From the NCBI GenBank assembly GCA_920105625.2, contig OV050031.1, positions 214,265,194-214,329,193 on the forward strand: a DNA stretch of 64,000 nucleotides. Reading direction: 5' to 3'. Below are positions 1 to 11,640 of this stretch, in pieces; the first letter of the stretch is position 1, and the number at the start of each line of letters is the position of its first letter. The DNA comes from Clusia tigrina (taxonomy: Eukaryota; Arthropoda; Insecta; Diptera; Clusiidae). The notes below the pieces were generated by a model, which saw only the letters and a program-made list of their open reading frames with translations, did not search any database and was not told where the DNA came from. The position numbers were made by a program, and so were the translations under genes.

Positions 1-650
1 AGCAGCATTTGCCGCGCTCGGGAAAAGGAACAACAACATAACCAAACAATAAATGCGCCTTAAAAGGCGAACGCACGCCCAGTCCTCGCTCTGCTGCCAA
101 AAATGCGCATACGACAATCACAATCAAAGCGGTTATAAACGATAATTTCGCCTCCTTTGTTTCTACGATTAGAGCAACCAAAGTGCAACGCAGCGGCAGA
201 ATCGTAAAAAAGCGGCCGAGCAATTGAAAAATATACGGAGCTGAAGAAGCGAAAAGTGTGCAGCATTTTTGTGCCATTGCTCGTCGTCCTATTGAGACTG
301 GGACACTCACCAATGCAGCAACAGAAACACACACCAGCAACATTAGGAGAAACTTTAGCAGCATCATCAACAGAACCAACATCACCACCAGAAGCAGCAT
401 CATCTCCAGAAGCAGCATCATCACCAGCAGCAGCAGTGAGCGTAAGATTCCGCTTGCATGTGCTGCAATCAGCAACTCCACTTCTTGGCGCCCTTAAATG
501 GCATCACTCTGTGCTGCACTTACACGTGTGCTTGCAGCATTTGCTGCACAAACTGCTTGTGGAAATATTTGAAAGCCGAAATGGTCCGAGGATATTGCCA
601 TTGAAAAAGCAACCGGCAGTACACTATTGGCAGCATCTGCAGCCTGCTAT
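1..650. other. CAG/CAT-rich low-complexity stretch, no gene called
   Basis: The stretch from about 310 to 450 is rich in CAG, CAT and CCA trinucleotides, of the kind seen in fly 5' UTRs and polyglutamine-type exons. Two overlapping plus-strand frames stay open here (to 497 and to 654). They encode only Ser/Pro/Ala- or Thr/Ser-biased peptides with no recognisable domain, and neither shows a clear splice pattern. It could be the 5' UTR or first exon of a gene extending left of the window, but nothing in the sequence decides this. Confidence 0.3.
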
Positions 651-1837
651 GTAATGTGGTTGTGGCGGCCGCTGCGCTTGCTGTGCATTGTTACGCAGTA
701 AACCTCGCGCTGCAGTTGCTGCAACCGCCACTGGCGGAGGTTATTTTTAGCTGACCAGAGCTGGCGGGACTGCGTAGGTTTGTATTCTGCCGAACGGATG
801 ACCAGGGATGCTGATAACTTAGTGACTGTCAGTTGCTTTGGTTGTTCAGCCAACAGATGCCTCAGGGAAGCCTTGACGCCTGTTTGCTGCGAGTACTCGC
901 AAGTTTAATCAATGCTTCATGCTGTAATTATGAGCGATGCTATATGCGTTTTATACAGTTTGGGATCTTAGGTAAAAGTGAGAATTAGTCACAAAAGAAA
1001 TTGGCTTTATTTGAGGCCATATTCCACTTGGAGCAGATGCCCTGACCATATGATCATAGTCCACACAAAAGAATGACAAAATAACGGCTTCGGAGAGTTC
1101 CAGAATAAAGCTTCCTGCTAAGCTGCAATAACTGATCACAGCAGCACTTGCCTCGCTCTGTTCTGCCTACTTAACACTTTTGCGGTAAGAAGATTGCTTT
1201 CCAAACCGAAAAGGCCGCACTTAAATTGCGGCCAATAACAATTGGAAGGCATTTCTTTTGGCGTATGCTCAGAGGCAGAGCAGCATGCGGTGCAATCCTC
1301 TCGGCCTGGCCTATAACCGCTTGCTAGCATGGCTTTGTATATAAATATTAGCATTTCCATTTAATATTCTATTTTGTCTAAGTTGTATTTTGAATTTTTC
1401 CGGCTTGCATTGTTCTGTTGTGTAGCCAGCAATGGAAACAGTGATATTCTCCCTGCCAGACCACAAAGAGACAGCCTTAAAAGGCCATGGCAACAATATG
1501 CAATTCCGAGCTGAATATGGTAGCAATAGTAAAATTATATATACAAGAATGTTCACATACGACTTGAGTAGGACAATCATTTAAATACGAGTACATATGC
1601 ACGGGGATTTGCCTTACCAGAGGTCAATCTGACGCCAAAAGAAGAGCTGGGCACAGCTTTTGTTTTGGTTAAACGCTGGTTAGATTTATGATGGTTACCA
1701 GTTTCTAAGATTCTTGTTCTGGCGCATCCAAGTGCATCTAGAGTGAATGTTGGGGAAATCAGGAACCTTCTCGAGATAGGTATTGGACATAATTCAATAT
1801 CTGAGTATTTTCTTCTTTGTGCTGAAGATCGTAGCAT
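651..1837. other. Unassigned intergenic DNA
   Basis: No protein family, RNA gene or clear repeat was recognised. Open frames are short (under 90 codons), on the minus strand, and of random-looking composition. Confidence 0.5.
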
Positions 1838-2004
1838 TCAGTTCATACGACTGTTTAATGAGTATGTAAGCCCGTCTGGAGGAGTCTGTAATATAAAATA
1901 AGAAGAATAGAATGGAAGTGGGGTAGGCCAAAGAATGGTCGAAGAAGGGGGCCCGAAGCACTCAGGAATTAAGCCCATTGTACTATATATATATATATAT
2001 GATC
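1838..2004 (-). repeat. LINE 3'-tail-like fragment ending in a (TA)n run
   Basis: Read on the minus strand, this begins with a TA dinucleotide run (about 1981-2000), then a block meaning roughly 'GTACAATGGGCTTAATTCCT' followed by GAGTGCTTCGGGCCCC. The same block, diverged, lies on the minus strand at about 47600-47690, just 3' of a LINE RNase-H/C-terminal coding remnant. It is therefore probably the 3' untranslated tail of an I/LOA-group LINE. It abuts the RTE-like coding remnant to its right (upstream on the minus strand), so it may instead be the genuine tail of that element. Confidence 0.5.
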
Positions 2005-2493
2005 CTATGACTCCGCGGGGGAGCAAAGAGCCGCAACAAGATTCCTCTATTTCCCTTTGTCATGCGCCAACCTCTTGATTTCGCTCCAGGTTGTGTTGGT
2101 TTTTTAATACGTCAGCTTCCAGATTCCTCCTCCAGATCAGTGCTGGCCTTGAGGGTTCCAGTTGATTGCGCTGCGGGTGATGTCGTTTTTGTCTCTTCTT
2201 AACACGTGTCCGAGCCAACCCTATTTCCTTTTCAGGATTTCCAGGCGCGTTGGTGTCTGGTTACAGCGATTCCACAGGTCAGTGTTTGAGATCGTTTCGG
2301 GCCAGAAAATTCTCAATATTTTACAGAGACAACGATTGATGAAAACCTGCAGCGTTTGGGGGTCAGAGGCTGCAAGGTTCCAGATCTGGCAACCGTACAT
2401 AAGAGTGGACTTCACGTTGGAGTTAAATATTTTTATTTTTGTGCGCCGTGTGATGATCGTGGAGTTCCACAGAGCACCGAAAGCTTGCTTCAC
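2005..2493 (-). mobile_element. RTE-clade-like non-LTR retrotransposon, C-terminal remnant
   Basis: The minus-strand frame from 2493 to 2221 encodes a segment with RRTKIKIFNSNVKSTLMYGC, then a QxFINRCLCKILRI block and ISNTDLWNRCNQ. This is the thumb/C-terminal region that follows the reverse transcriptase domain in RTE-type elements. Beyond the stop, other frames continue with WLGHVLRRDKNDITRS, NWNPQGQ and TWSEIKRLAHDKGKWR-like words, the usual end of this ORF. Frameshifts and stops break it. The palm domain is absent, so this is a 5'-truncated dead copy. The family call rests on motif order; CR1-like elements are the main alternative. Confidence 0.7.
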
Positions 2494-2584
2494 TTTTTTT
2501 TTATACGGTTTTCGATGTACTATAATTGTATCTACTATAGTCGTAGATATGAGATACTGAGATAGAGGATTGTGAAAGGGTAGT

Positions 2585-4097
2585 TACACCTTCTCCCCGC
2601 TAATATACAAAAGTGTGGAAATTCCGATGAAAGACACAGCCAAATATTTGGGACTAGTACAAGATAGGAAACTTACCTGGAAACCCAATATTGAAGAAAG
2701 AGTCAGAAAGGCCAATATTACTTTGCACACTTGTAAAAAAGCGGTCGGAATCAGGTGGGGTTTATCCCCACGAATTATGCACCGGCTATACATTTCTCTG
2801 GTCAGATCTATATTGCTATATGGAATACTGGTATGGTGGCCAGCAACTCAGAAACAAAGCTATTTGAAGCTTTTGCGCAAGGTCAAAATAACGACTTTTC
2901 TGTTGCTTTAAGGAGCTCCCCAACTAAAGCATTAGAAGTGGTGCACAACCTACCTACATTATATCTGATAGGGAAACAAGTGGCCGCCGCATCAGCGCTA
3001 AGCCTGCAATGTACGGCGTTATGGCATGATCGGCAGATGGGCCACTCGACTATCGTGCATACCTGGAGTAGTTTCATGCAACACATTGACCACTTTATAT
3101 CTTATCTCAACTTTGATAGGCACTTCCAGACACATGTTCCGTCTAGAAGAGAGTGGCAAACACTCATAGAGAAGGAGGGAACTGAATTTCTATTCCAACG
3201 GATCCAAACTTGATAGAGTCGGCTTTGGAGTTTTCTCAAAGGAACTGGGACTGCAGCTTTCGTTCCGTCTCCCCGACCTCTGCAGTGTTTATCATGCAGA
3301 GGTCCTAGCCATAAAGGAGGTAGCCGTCTACTTAAGAAGACATGCTGTAACACAGAATATTATAAATATCTACTCGGATAGCCAGGCGGCCATCAAGTCA
3401 ATGAACTCGGTGGCACTGAACTCAAAGGTTGCTCAGGACTGCCGGGCAGCCCTAAATAATATCATTACCGTTTGAGAGGGTACGCCTAATATGGGTTCTG
3501 GGACATAGGGGAACTGTAGATCTGATGAGCTAGCCAGAGGGGACACCAACCTTCCTTTATGCACGGACAGATGCGAGGTTGGAACACCAATTTCCACCTG
3601 TAAACTGACGCTCAAGGATAGGGGCGTGCGTGATGCCAATGGGTCGTAGACATACGAGGGCAGTTGCTTAACTACTAGGCTAATGTGGCCAGAGCTTAAT
3701 AGGAGGAAATCTAGAGACGTGCTTGCCCTGTCGAGAGAAGGTATCATCTCCAAGGTCGTGGCTTGCATGACTGGTCTTTGGCTATTCGGCAGGCATGCTC
3801 TCCAACTAGGAGTATTCTCTCATGAATACTGCAGAAGCTATTGAGATGAAGAGGAGGAGGAGACTGTGGCACATCGCTTATGTAGTTGCCCGGCTCTGGC
3901 TAGAAGCAGAACGAGCTCTTCAGACAAATACGCTTTTAATTCTCTTACGGAAGTGTCCGACACGAAGTTCAAATAAATCCTGCCCTTTATTGGGGCTCCG
4001 AAATGGTTTGACGAGTAAATCAAAGGTGCGTTATTACGCGGTGGCATCACAATGGACCCATGGTGGTCTGAGTGAGTTGCTCTGTAGACCGGCTGCC
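2585..4097 (+). mobile_element. RNase-H-bearing LINE (I/LOA/R1 group), 5'-truncated and frameshifted
   Basis: In order on the plus strand: the end of the reverse transcriptase (DTAKYLGLVQDRKLTWKPNI from about 2624, then LLYGILVWWPATQ near 2815); a linker containing KALEVVHNLPTLYLIGKQ (2925-3213 in a shifted frame); an RNase H domain (YSNGSK near 3197, HAEVLAIKE near 3295, YSDSQAAIK near 3373, DELARGD near 3522); and a degenerate HLCSCPAL Cys/His tail near 3870-3900. At least two frameshifts and several stops kill the ORF. The 3' tail (about 4030-4095) holds GGCATCACAATGGACCCATG and GTGGTCTGAGTGAG, also found inverted at 23345-23450, so both are ends of one family. Confidence 0.88.
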
Positions 4098-4160
4098 ACA
4101 ACGTACACCTTTTCAAAGTTCTTTGACTCTTTTATGAATGTCTGTCCTAGGATAAGTCTA
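4098..4160 (-). mobile_element. Short LINE C-terminal fragment
   Basis: On the minus strand this 60-bp piece reads ILGQTFIKESKNFEK, close to the end of the LINE ORF at 47735-47790 (RILRFIKESKKFE). It directly abuts the 3' tail of the plus-strand LINE at 2585-4097, so two different elements meet tail to tail here. Confidence 0.5.
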
Positions 4161-5401
4161 TAATTTACTATTAGATTTAGTTACTTATCAATTAACCAGA
4201 GATTCCAACTATTCTTTTGGTTCAAGGTTCAGCTAGGATCGTCGAACCAACAATGATGATGATAATAGTTGCTATATACTCGTATGGATTACGTCCCCTA
4301 ATTCATCCTAATTTACCCTAGTATTAATATTTGCTCTTATTGGAAGTACGTTTTCTGAAATAAAGCAAGGGCCCAAACCAAATGAACTCTTACGTCTTAT
4401 CACTTGTTGTCTCTTATTACTCATCATATTCTCTCCTATAACTTTACTTATTACTTTTCATACTTATCTACAATATTGGACTTTTCACAAACTGAACACC
4501 ACCAATGATTCCCATGCCCATTTATACCTAGCCTTCGCCTGAGAGATCATTCTAACACGTTCTAGAATAACACACAATAGTATATTACTGTAAAGAGGCA
4601 GCCCTACATTCGGTTGTGTCTTCCAGGCTCTGAAACTAAAGAATCATAATAAGTGTTTACATATAAAAAATAACTTTACTGTTTTCGTCTATTTACTGTA
4701 CCTCTCTAGATAGTAAACATAAAGAATCCCTATAATTTAAAAATTAATTTGAATATTTTTACAAGATCCCCGGACAGGGAATGACATAATTTTCATTGAA
4801 AATATTTGAGCTCCACCACAATCCTTTCCACTCTACAAAATATGACCCATAGAAATCCCACTTCATTTGCAAGCGAATTTACGCAGACTGTGTCTGCACA
4901 CATGTGCAACCACACCTACTCTCGCAGTGGTTACACCACTCTCCTCTCAGCAGGCGAGCTCACAAGCACACTTGCATCCTGCAATTTACTAACAGAGTTC
5001 GCACAACTTCCCTGGCTGCCAATCGCTTCGTATATTTTACGACTTTTAATGGCTGCGTTCACTGATATTTAAATTATGGCATACATTTAGGCGTATACAA
5101 TCGCATCGGAAGCCTGTAGAGAAGTGTTTGCGTGCCACACCTCCACATCGTCGATAGTGCCATTTGAATTTCTTGCAGCCAAGCTAGGCTTGCGCCTCTA
5201 ATAGCTTTGCTGAAATGTTGGCTCCTAGAACGGTGAGGAATTGAGGCGTGTCCAGCGACTGGTTAGCGTGGCAGTAGCATATTTTTATGCGTCAAGCAAT
5301 GCGCTAAATGGTAGCTATGACTAGGAGCTACATAATTAATGATGACATTAGAATTACAACTGGCGAGGAGCACGCGGAGGTGAATAGACTTGGTAAACAA
5401 T
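4161..5401. other. Intergenic DNA downstream of the zinc-finger gene, nothing recognised
   Basis: The stretch is AT-rich with no recognisable coding domain. A short GATGAT-type run near 4252-4265 resembles the tail end of a LINE. One plus-strand open frame (about 4806-5072) encodes an 88-residue Ser/Thr-rich peptide with no family resemblance. Confidence 0.5.
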
Positions 5402-5407
5402 TTTATT
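5402..5407 (-). terminator. Polyadenylation signal of the zinc-finger gene
   Basis: The plus strand reads TTTATT, so the minus strand reads AATAAA, about 70 nt past the TGA of the zinc-finger ORF. The position fits a short 3' UTR. No other canonical AATAAA lies closer to the stop on this strand. Confidence 0.6.
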
Positions 5408-5477
5408 GAATCTAATCTGGGAATTTTTGAGATTTGTGCTGCGAACTAATTTCAACAATATTTTTCTGCTTAGACGC

Positions 5478-6576
5478 TCACTTCTTGGATAGCAAATATT
5501 TGCGGCATGCATCCAAACCGTGGCGACTCAGCGACTTTTCATCAGCGAAAATTTTGGTGCACTGCGGGCACTCGAAGGTCCAGTTGTGGTGTCCCATGTT
5601 GCGTTGATGAGCCCGCAAATTGGAGCTAAATTGAGAACCGAAAAAAAAATGTCAGGAAAAAGATCTCCCTCAAAATCATTCCCATACTCACCGATCGGCA
5701 AAGCGCTTCTGACACTCCTCCGCCGGGCACATGAACGGCTTCTCGCCGGTGTGCAGACGCATGTGGCCGTGCAGTATCCAGGAACGATTGAACTTCTTCT
5801 GGCACACGGCGCACTCATAAATAGCGTCCAGCGATTTGGCATTCCGACGCTTTTTGCCGCCCTCCAACAGTGGCGGTATGGCCGGAGCTGGCAATGTGTG
5901 TGCCGAATCAGCAGATCGGGAGGTGAGCGATGAGTTTGCTGAGTCTGGATCAAACTCCGACTCATTAGAGTCAATTCCAAGCATTTCAAAATCCCACTCA
6001 ATTTCCCTCTCCACTTCTTCGCTGCCGGCAGTCGCTCCCCGCTGCTGAGGAGCAGTTTCCACAGAATTCCCGTCGCTTTTATGAGTGGCAGCGGCAAAAA
6101 TAGCTTCGGCAGTCTCGCCCTGTTTAACCGGCGACGACCACTCTGTGTAGCTGAACTCATTGGCGGGGTCATGATCCTGGCGCTCCATCAGCTGGAAACC
6201 AAACGATTCCTCCAAGTGAAAGCGAGTCGTCATTTCGATTTTTTCGCTATCATACCTAAACCCCAAAAATCACACTCATAAACAGAAGCCCATGATCTTT
6301 CACACGTACATACCAATCGGACGAGGTGAGGACTCTCTTGGGCGCACCACTTCGCGTCCCAAGCTTGGGTGCAGTGAGTACCAAGGGCAGATTGGCTCTG
6401 GGCACTTTGGCAATATCCGGAAAGTAAGAAATGCTGCGGAATACATCTGCAAGAGAAGTGTTGACAAATTTTTTCTTTAAGTGTTCTGTTTAAGTAAGGA
6501 AATAATTGGAATTACCATCAACCGCCTCATTGAGGCGTATTTTCTGGAAGTTGTAACGCTCTGAAAGAAAATCCAT
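5478..6576 (-). CDS. C2H2 zinc-finger transcription factor, Snail/Scratch-like, four exons
   Basis: Exons on the minus strand are 6576-6516, 6446-6314, 6255-5692 and 5625-5478 (TGA at 5480-5478), joining in frame to 301 residues. All three introns start GT (GTAATT, GTATGT, GTGAGT) and end AG, and are 58-69 nt long, normal for flies. The start [11 protein letters not shown] has AAA before the ATG. Residues 154-165 are acidic; a basic GGKKRRNAK stretch (198-206) may be a nuclear signal. Finger 1 is C213-C216-H229-H233 with HTGEKP linker; finger 2 is C241-x4-C246-H259-H265; finger 3 is C272-C275-H288-C293, a C2HC type. FADRSNLRAH across the last splice junction is typical of Snail-group fingers. 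A nuclear DNA-binding regulator is inferred. Only three fingers are present and no SNAG-like N-terminus is seen; it may be the fly Kahuli-type member, but I cannot prove the orthology. Confidence 0.92.
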
Positions 6577-7229
6577 TTTCCAGAGACTTTTATTTATGTT
6601 TGTCCTGAGAGTTTCGAGATGTGAATTCGGTGCTCGCTTGTTTCAAAATAAATTTTCAACAATGTAACTCGTAATTTTGGCTGAAGTGAAAATCAATTAT
6701 CATAGTTTTTAAGACTTCTTTAAAGACGTTTTAACAGGTGGAAAATAACCCTAGCAACAGAAAAGTCAAGGTAAACAGTTAAATCCTTTATTTCAATATA
6801 CAAAATTAAAAGTAATTAATTTCTAATTATTTAATTGTTAAAGCTAACACCATAACTAAGTATATGTGTAAAGGTTGGGGAGAACTAGTAAGTACATAAG
6901 GCCTTCCAGTATAAGAGAAACAGATTTAGAAAGAAAAACATGCCATACCATCCAATAAAGCACCTTCTCCACATGCTACGAGATACTTAATGAGGTCAGA
7001 ATTATCATGACTTATGTCCTTGAACATATTCCTCCAACACCTTCCCTCGCCCACAATCTTTATCCAAACTAATGGCAGAGCTGCTGAGTATAGCAGACAG
7101 CTGTATAAACAACACCTCCACCACCAACACCACAACATCGCAGAATATACTCTGATTAATAGAGATGCATCAAGACTCCTTTCACAAGTTCCTTAAAGTT
7201 AAGATATTGTATGAAAGGAATTATAACGG
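6577..7229. other. Upstream region of the zinc-finger gene
   Basis: This should contain the 5' UTR and promoter of the minus-strand zinc-finger gene. No TATA box is evident in the 200 nt before the ATG. A stretch near 7090-7140 is rich in CACCACCAA-type triplets. No other coding sequence was recognised. Confidence 0.4.
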
Positions 7230-7435
7230 AGCCAGCAGCAGCAGCAGTGGCAGCAGCAGTGGCAGCAGCAGTGGCAGCAGCAGTGGCAGCATCAGTGGCG
7301 GCAGCAGTGGCAGCAGCAGTGGAGTGGCAGCAGCAGTGTCAGCAGCAGCAGCAGTGGCATCAGCAGGGGCAGCAGCAGTGGCAGCAGCAGCAGCAGTAGT
7401 GTCAGCATCAGTGGCAGCAGCAGTGGCAACAACAC
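7230..7435. repeat. Imperfect CAG/GCAGTG trinucleotide microsatellite
   Basis: About 200 bp consists of GCAGCAGCAGTGG-type units, essentially (CAG)n with regular TGG interruptions, and some GTG, ATCAGTG and GGGGCA variants. All three plus frames and the minus frames stay open as Ser/Gly-, Ala/Val- or Leu/Pro-repeat peptides simply because of the triplet period. I see no flanking exon that would make it coding. A second ATG-less block (7490-7540) continues AGCAGCAACAGCAGC. Confidence 0.85.
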
Positions 7436-8429
7436 TTGTAAATTGGTTGCCAGCGGTAATCCTAACTAATTCATTGCCAACCAGTCGCAAGCCAAGCTGC
7501 AGTAGCAGCAACAGCAGCACCGGCACAAGTTCAAATTAGACTCTGCTGATGAACTGAACTCAACCGGATTCCTTTGCTGCACCAACCAGCTTGCTAAGCA
7601 TAGAGTAGGGTGCGATATTTCGCAAGATTAGCGCGTAACTTTTTTCTCTACTTAGCTCTGAGCTGCTGCGTTTCGATCGAGAATTAAGTCATTTCCTCGC
7701 TTGTCTCAGGCGCTGGTGATTAGCGCTGCGAGTAGTTCGACGAGATACGTGGCCCCAATCACAGCTCTAACAAGCAACGCTGAGGCAATCGGAGCAAGTT
7801 GTTAGATTAAATCCGAACGAGTTTCCAATGATTACTTTTCAATAAATTTCTGCTTATTTAATAGAATTTATTAAAATAGAATATGGAAGCCAGGAACAGT
7901 TCACAGAACATTAACGCGAAGCTGAACACGGGTGTACCAATTAATACGAATCAGGAAAAGGATGTGCGCATGACTACATAGTATAAAATGAAACAAAGGA
8001 GACAGAGAAATACATCAAATTCTTGGAAACTGTCAGACTGAACTAAAGTGACGTCATTTGTCGCTGAAGTCGATTTCTTATTAGTTTCAAAAAAGATCAT
8101 GCTAGTAAATAATTTCTTGCATAATACAATAATAAATCCAGATTCAGAATCACAAAATTACCCTCAAGATGGCTCCGGAGGAAACCGATATATAGGAATA
8201 TGAATTTTCAATAATAACAAAATTGTTTTGATCGATTTTTCGATTAAAAAACAATTTTTTTTGTTTAGGTAGAGAGGGTAAAAATGTCTATCGGATGAGT
8301 AAAACTGCCGTCACGGATTTGGTATATGAGGATTGCACTCACTAAAACATCACCCTCTCTCTCACTGAGAACACCTCACCATCCTGGAAACCTTTTCATA
8401 CTTTCTTCAAGTTGGAGATTCTCACTTTA
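7436..8429. other. Intergenic DNA, nothing recognised
   Basis: AT-rich sequence without a recognisable coding domain. Open frames are below 60 codons on either strand. Confidence 0.5.
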
Positions 8430-9480
8430 ACCTTATTGGACTCGCAACGTCATTCCTAAGTTCAGGTCCCACTTTTTCCGTCGGAGCACTTTTTCCACGT
8501 ATTTCGCTGCGTGGTCACAGTTCTCTTTGCTGCTTAGTATGACCTCCACAATCTTTTCGGTAGCTAAAGTTTTCCCCGATTTCCTTTTCCAGAGGGAACG
8601 GAACCTTGTGTATTTTAAAACGGTGTGCTCTGCATGACCCGCTTTGCTATCGCTGTATATGAGAGCAGGTCCTTCGATTTTTCCCAGTCGGTGTAGATAC
8701 AAATTCACGTTTCGGAGATGAGTCTCGCTGTTCATCTGCCGCGTTTCTCGGCGGCCCATCGTTCTTGCCACTGCTATGATGGTTACTCTAGTACTTTTCC
8801 CAATCTCGCATTCGTGGAGCAAGAGATCGGTGGGGGTTAAACTGCTGATTATATACTGAAATTGACTGCTCCAACACAGTATGGTACGCGGAAGCTACTT
8901 AGAGAGCTGCGGTTCGTTGCACGGAGGAAATTTTCTTCGGGCCCGAACCTTCAGCTTGTCGGCCCACAATTCGTTACCATACAGCAGTATCGATAGAGTG
9001 TCATCAGAAGCTTCCTTTTGCTAGATGTCGGTCCTCCGATGTTCACCATTGTGATGTCTGCTTAGAGAAACCCTTACCCATGCTTAGCCACCGCATTATG
9101 CATTTGCGCTCAGTAGGTGAGTTTGAAATCAAGCTGATTTCCCCGGTACAGATCGGTTTGAGTTGAGCTATTTCCTCTGTCCCCTGCCTTCTTGTATTTG
9201 CTCGGTCTTATTTTGGAGACCGCTTTGCTACAAGCTCTCCTCTTAGACTGTATGGTCGGCTTCACCTTGCTATTACCATCGCTGGCGTGGCTGTTTAATG
9301 GGGTGTTTGCCTTGATCTCGCCAAGAAGCACATGCGGGTTTAGCTTTGACACATTCCACTTGCGTGTTCCTCCTCCACTTATGTTGTAAGCATGGTTGGT
9401 TGGCGCTTTTTTGATGAAAAACGTAATATACTGGTGATCGCTTCCGTTAGAATATTTTAAGACTAACTCTGTGAGCAATG
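8430..9480 (-). mobile_element. R1-clade LINE remnant, RT domain deleted
   Basis: On the minus strand, 9478-9110 encodes the end of the APE-type endonuclease (GSDHQYITF) and the linker into RT (WNVSKLNPHVLLGEIKANTP, RRACSKAVSKIRPSKYKKAG). About 9060-8990 resumes with IGGPTSSKRKLLMTLYR, a region that normally lies beyond the RT core. Then 8822-8433 encodes the C-terminus (NLYLHRLGKIEGPALIYSDS, VVEKVLRRKKWDL-like end), where the usual Cys/His knuckle is degraded. The RT core is missing between the first two parts, so this is a deletion derivative. Its 3' end differs from the R1-type tails at 31620 and 35500, suggesting a different R1 subfamily. Confidence 0.75.
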
Positions 9481-10984
9481 CACTCAGAAGCTAATATAAT
9501 ATCTTGAATTGTGCTCTCGCATTCTGGTCTTCAAAAAGAAATGGTAGTCGCTGAGAATACGACCACCAGTTCCAGCCTCGCTGCCATGTCCAATACCTGT
9601 CGACCCCTTGACTGCTTTGGACTTAAAATCGCGTTCGAGTTATACAGAATATTGGTAAAAAAAAAATTTAAACTAAGTGGTAAAGACATTAAGTTGTTAT
9701 AGTCCCTAAATGTGTTTATATATCGGCAAAGCAATATTGAATTCCCAAAAGGAAAATTAAGTTGTTTTTAGTACGTGTCATTTTGAACATACTGAAATGA
9801 TGATAGTAAGAATAATGTTAAATATCAGTAATACAAATATACAAATATCACCGACTTAAATTGAAAAAGTAGTTAGCTCTGCTGACAGTGTAACAGTTTA
9901 GTCTACGAAAGGTTTGAGGTTACCAGACAGGCAGGAATGTACTTAACAACAGGAGCATCTTTAACTTTGCATCCCTACAAAAGTTCTGTGAAGAATGTGA
10001 TTTAGTGACTATTGAAGTGTCAATAAGATCCACCAACAAAATGTTCACTGAGTTCACGGTTTTGGGAGAATAGGCTACTAAACACGTAAACATGCCATCG
10101 GAGCAGACTAATTCTGTGATGTTTTCTTTTCACAAAATTCATCAATTGAATTTTCGCCCTCTCAGTCAATGGTAGATCTAATTAAAGCAGAATCTCTGGG
10201 ACTAATAGGGAAATAACCAAAACTTTTCTAGTTATAAATCACTTCATCAGTTAAACTATCATCAATTTCTCTTTGATATGACATTGTATGCTTTACACAT
10301 GTCTCAGCGATATTTTCAGTTTCATTTTTCTGATTAACATTCCCGACGATTGTTAATTCCATGGAAAAGAAACTATAATCATCTAAATCTGCTACGCCAT
10401 TTTCAGGAGTTGACCCTCATTGCTATTACGCTAAATTTTTCACCTCCCCGGGCCGGACCAATCATATTTCACTTGAGAAGTGCAATATACGAGTTTTTTT
10501 TACCATAAATCTAGACTAAGTAATAAGAATACTGGAAGTTATTTGTATAGTAAAATAGTGCCACATGAGAGAGGAGCCTGTTTATGTGACTAAATTGACA
10601 TCATCAGTTGTTAAGATTAGTACAACTCCTATTAAATTCAGGACTGACTCGTCAAATATATACGATTTTTAAAAGAAATGTCGATTAAGTGGTAAAATTG
10701 TTGAATTTCGAAATACAATCTCAAATATTTTTAGTGATATGTTGTCATCTACCCTTAGATTCTAAAGTAAATGTAGATAGTTATTATATGATATCGGTAA
10801 AGCAGACTTCAGATAAGTTTATGAAAATGCCATTATAGTTCTATGGCAATTTAGCTGAAGCAAGGATAGACGGATTAGGCTTAAAAGCATTTCAGCACAG
10901 TTTTTATGATGACAGATCTAGAATGAAACGAACGAAGCAAAAGAGATGTTATTAATCTTCTTCCATTTACCACACTACTTTCTT
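9481..10984. other. AT-rich intergenic DNA, nothing recognised
   Basis: No protein family, RNA gene or clear tandem repeat was seen. The composition is strongly AT-rich with only short random open frames. Confidence 0.5.
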
Positions 10985-11215
10985 GGTTAAGCCGCAAATC
11001 TATAGCCAAGCAAATTAAGCAGACTCGTCTCCATCTGAGTTGGGTTTCCAGTCACAGGTATATGCCAGGGAACTGCAAAAGGAACTTAACTCCCCCGAGA
11101 GGGCACTACGATAGCGTTGCTAAGCTACCAATTAGCACAATATCCATAGATGCAGCGATCAGGTGCTGGTCTGAAGGAGTAGGATTCAATATAGCAGGAC
11201 TAACCTGGCTTGAAG
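10985..11215 (+). mobile_element. LINE RNase-H remnant
   Basis: The plus strand reads RLHLSWVSSHRYMPGNCK near 11027-11080, matching the RNase H 'WVPGHxxIPGNCKADELAR' motif, followed in shifted frames by residues resembling TTIALL and AAIRCWSEG. No open ORF remains. It is a small piece of an RNase-H-bearing LINE like the others in this window. Confidence 0.5.
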
Positions 11216-11486
11216 TAAGCATTGAAAAGAACTAATATCCCTAAACAGACAAAGTATAAGTCACAAGTGTCCTGGTCTAGTGTCCCGTAGACCTCATGGT
11301 AGACGGTTGGAAATTGCCTCAAATGACTTTTGCTGGAGTAGCATAGAAAACGAGGAGCAAGAGTCCATCGTACTTTGATAATAACGTGCACAGCGCTATC
11401 CACAAGGAAATACACTTTCTTGGTGACTACTTTCTGGACTCTCTGGGAGACATTCCAAACAAAAAAATATGCTCTATCAACTGCTT

Positions 11487-11640
11487 CTTAAAACTCAGGG
11501 GGTCGCTAGTTCAAATCCGGCCCTGGGCTTGGTCTCAAAAATGTTTGTTTCTAAAAAAATGTTTGTCTTTGAGTCGAATGCCTCATTAGCTAGTACTCAT
11601 TCCCCAACCCCTTTCTATTATAATCAATAATAATAATGTC
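11487..11640 (+). mobile_element. tRNA-derived SINE, 5'-truncated copy
   Basis: The sequence AGTTCAAATCCGGCCC near 11508-11523 is a B-box-like tRNA motif. It is followed by a body (GAGTCGAATGCCTCATTAGC, then TAGTACTCATTCCCC) and a TAA-rich tail at 11620-11637. The same order occurs in the full SINE at 40290-40503. The A box is missing, so this copy is truncated or decayed at its 5' end. Confidence 0.7.

Noticed and set aside
7165..7539. Long Ser/Gly/Ala-repeat ORFs on both strands as a real protein
   Set aside because: All frames are kept open by the (CAG)n-type triplet repeat, and no flanking conserved exon is seen.
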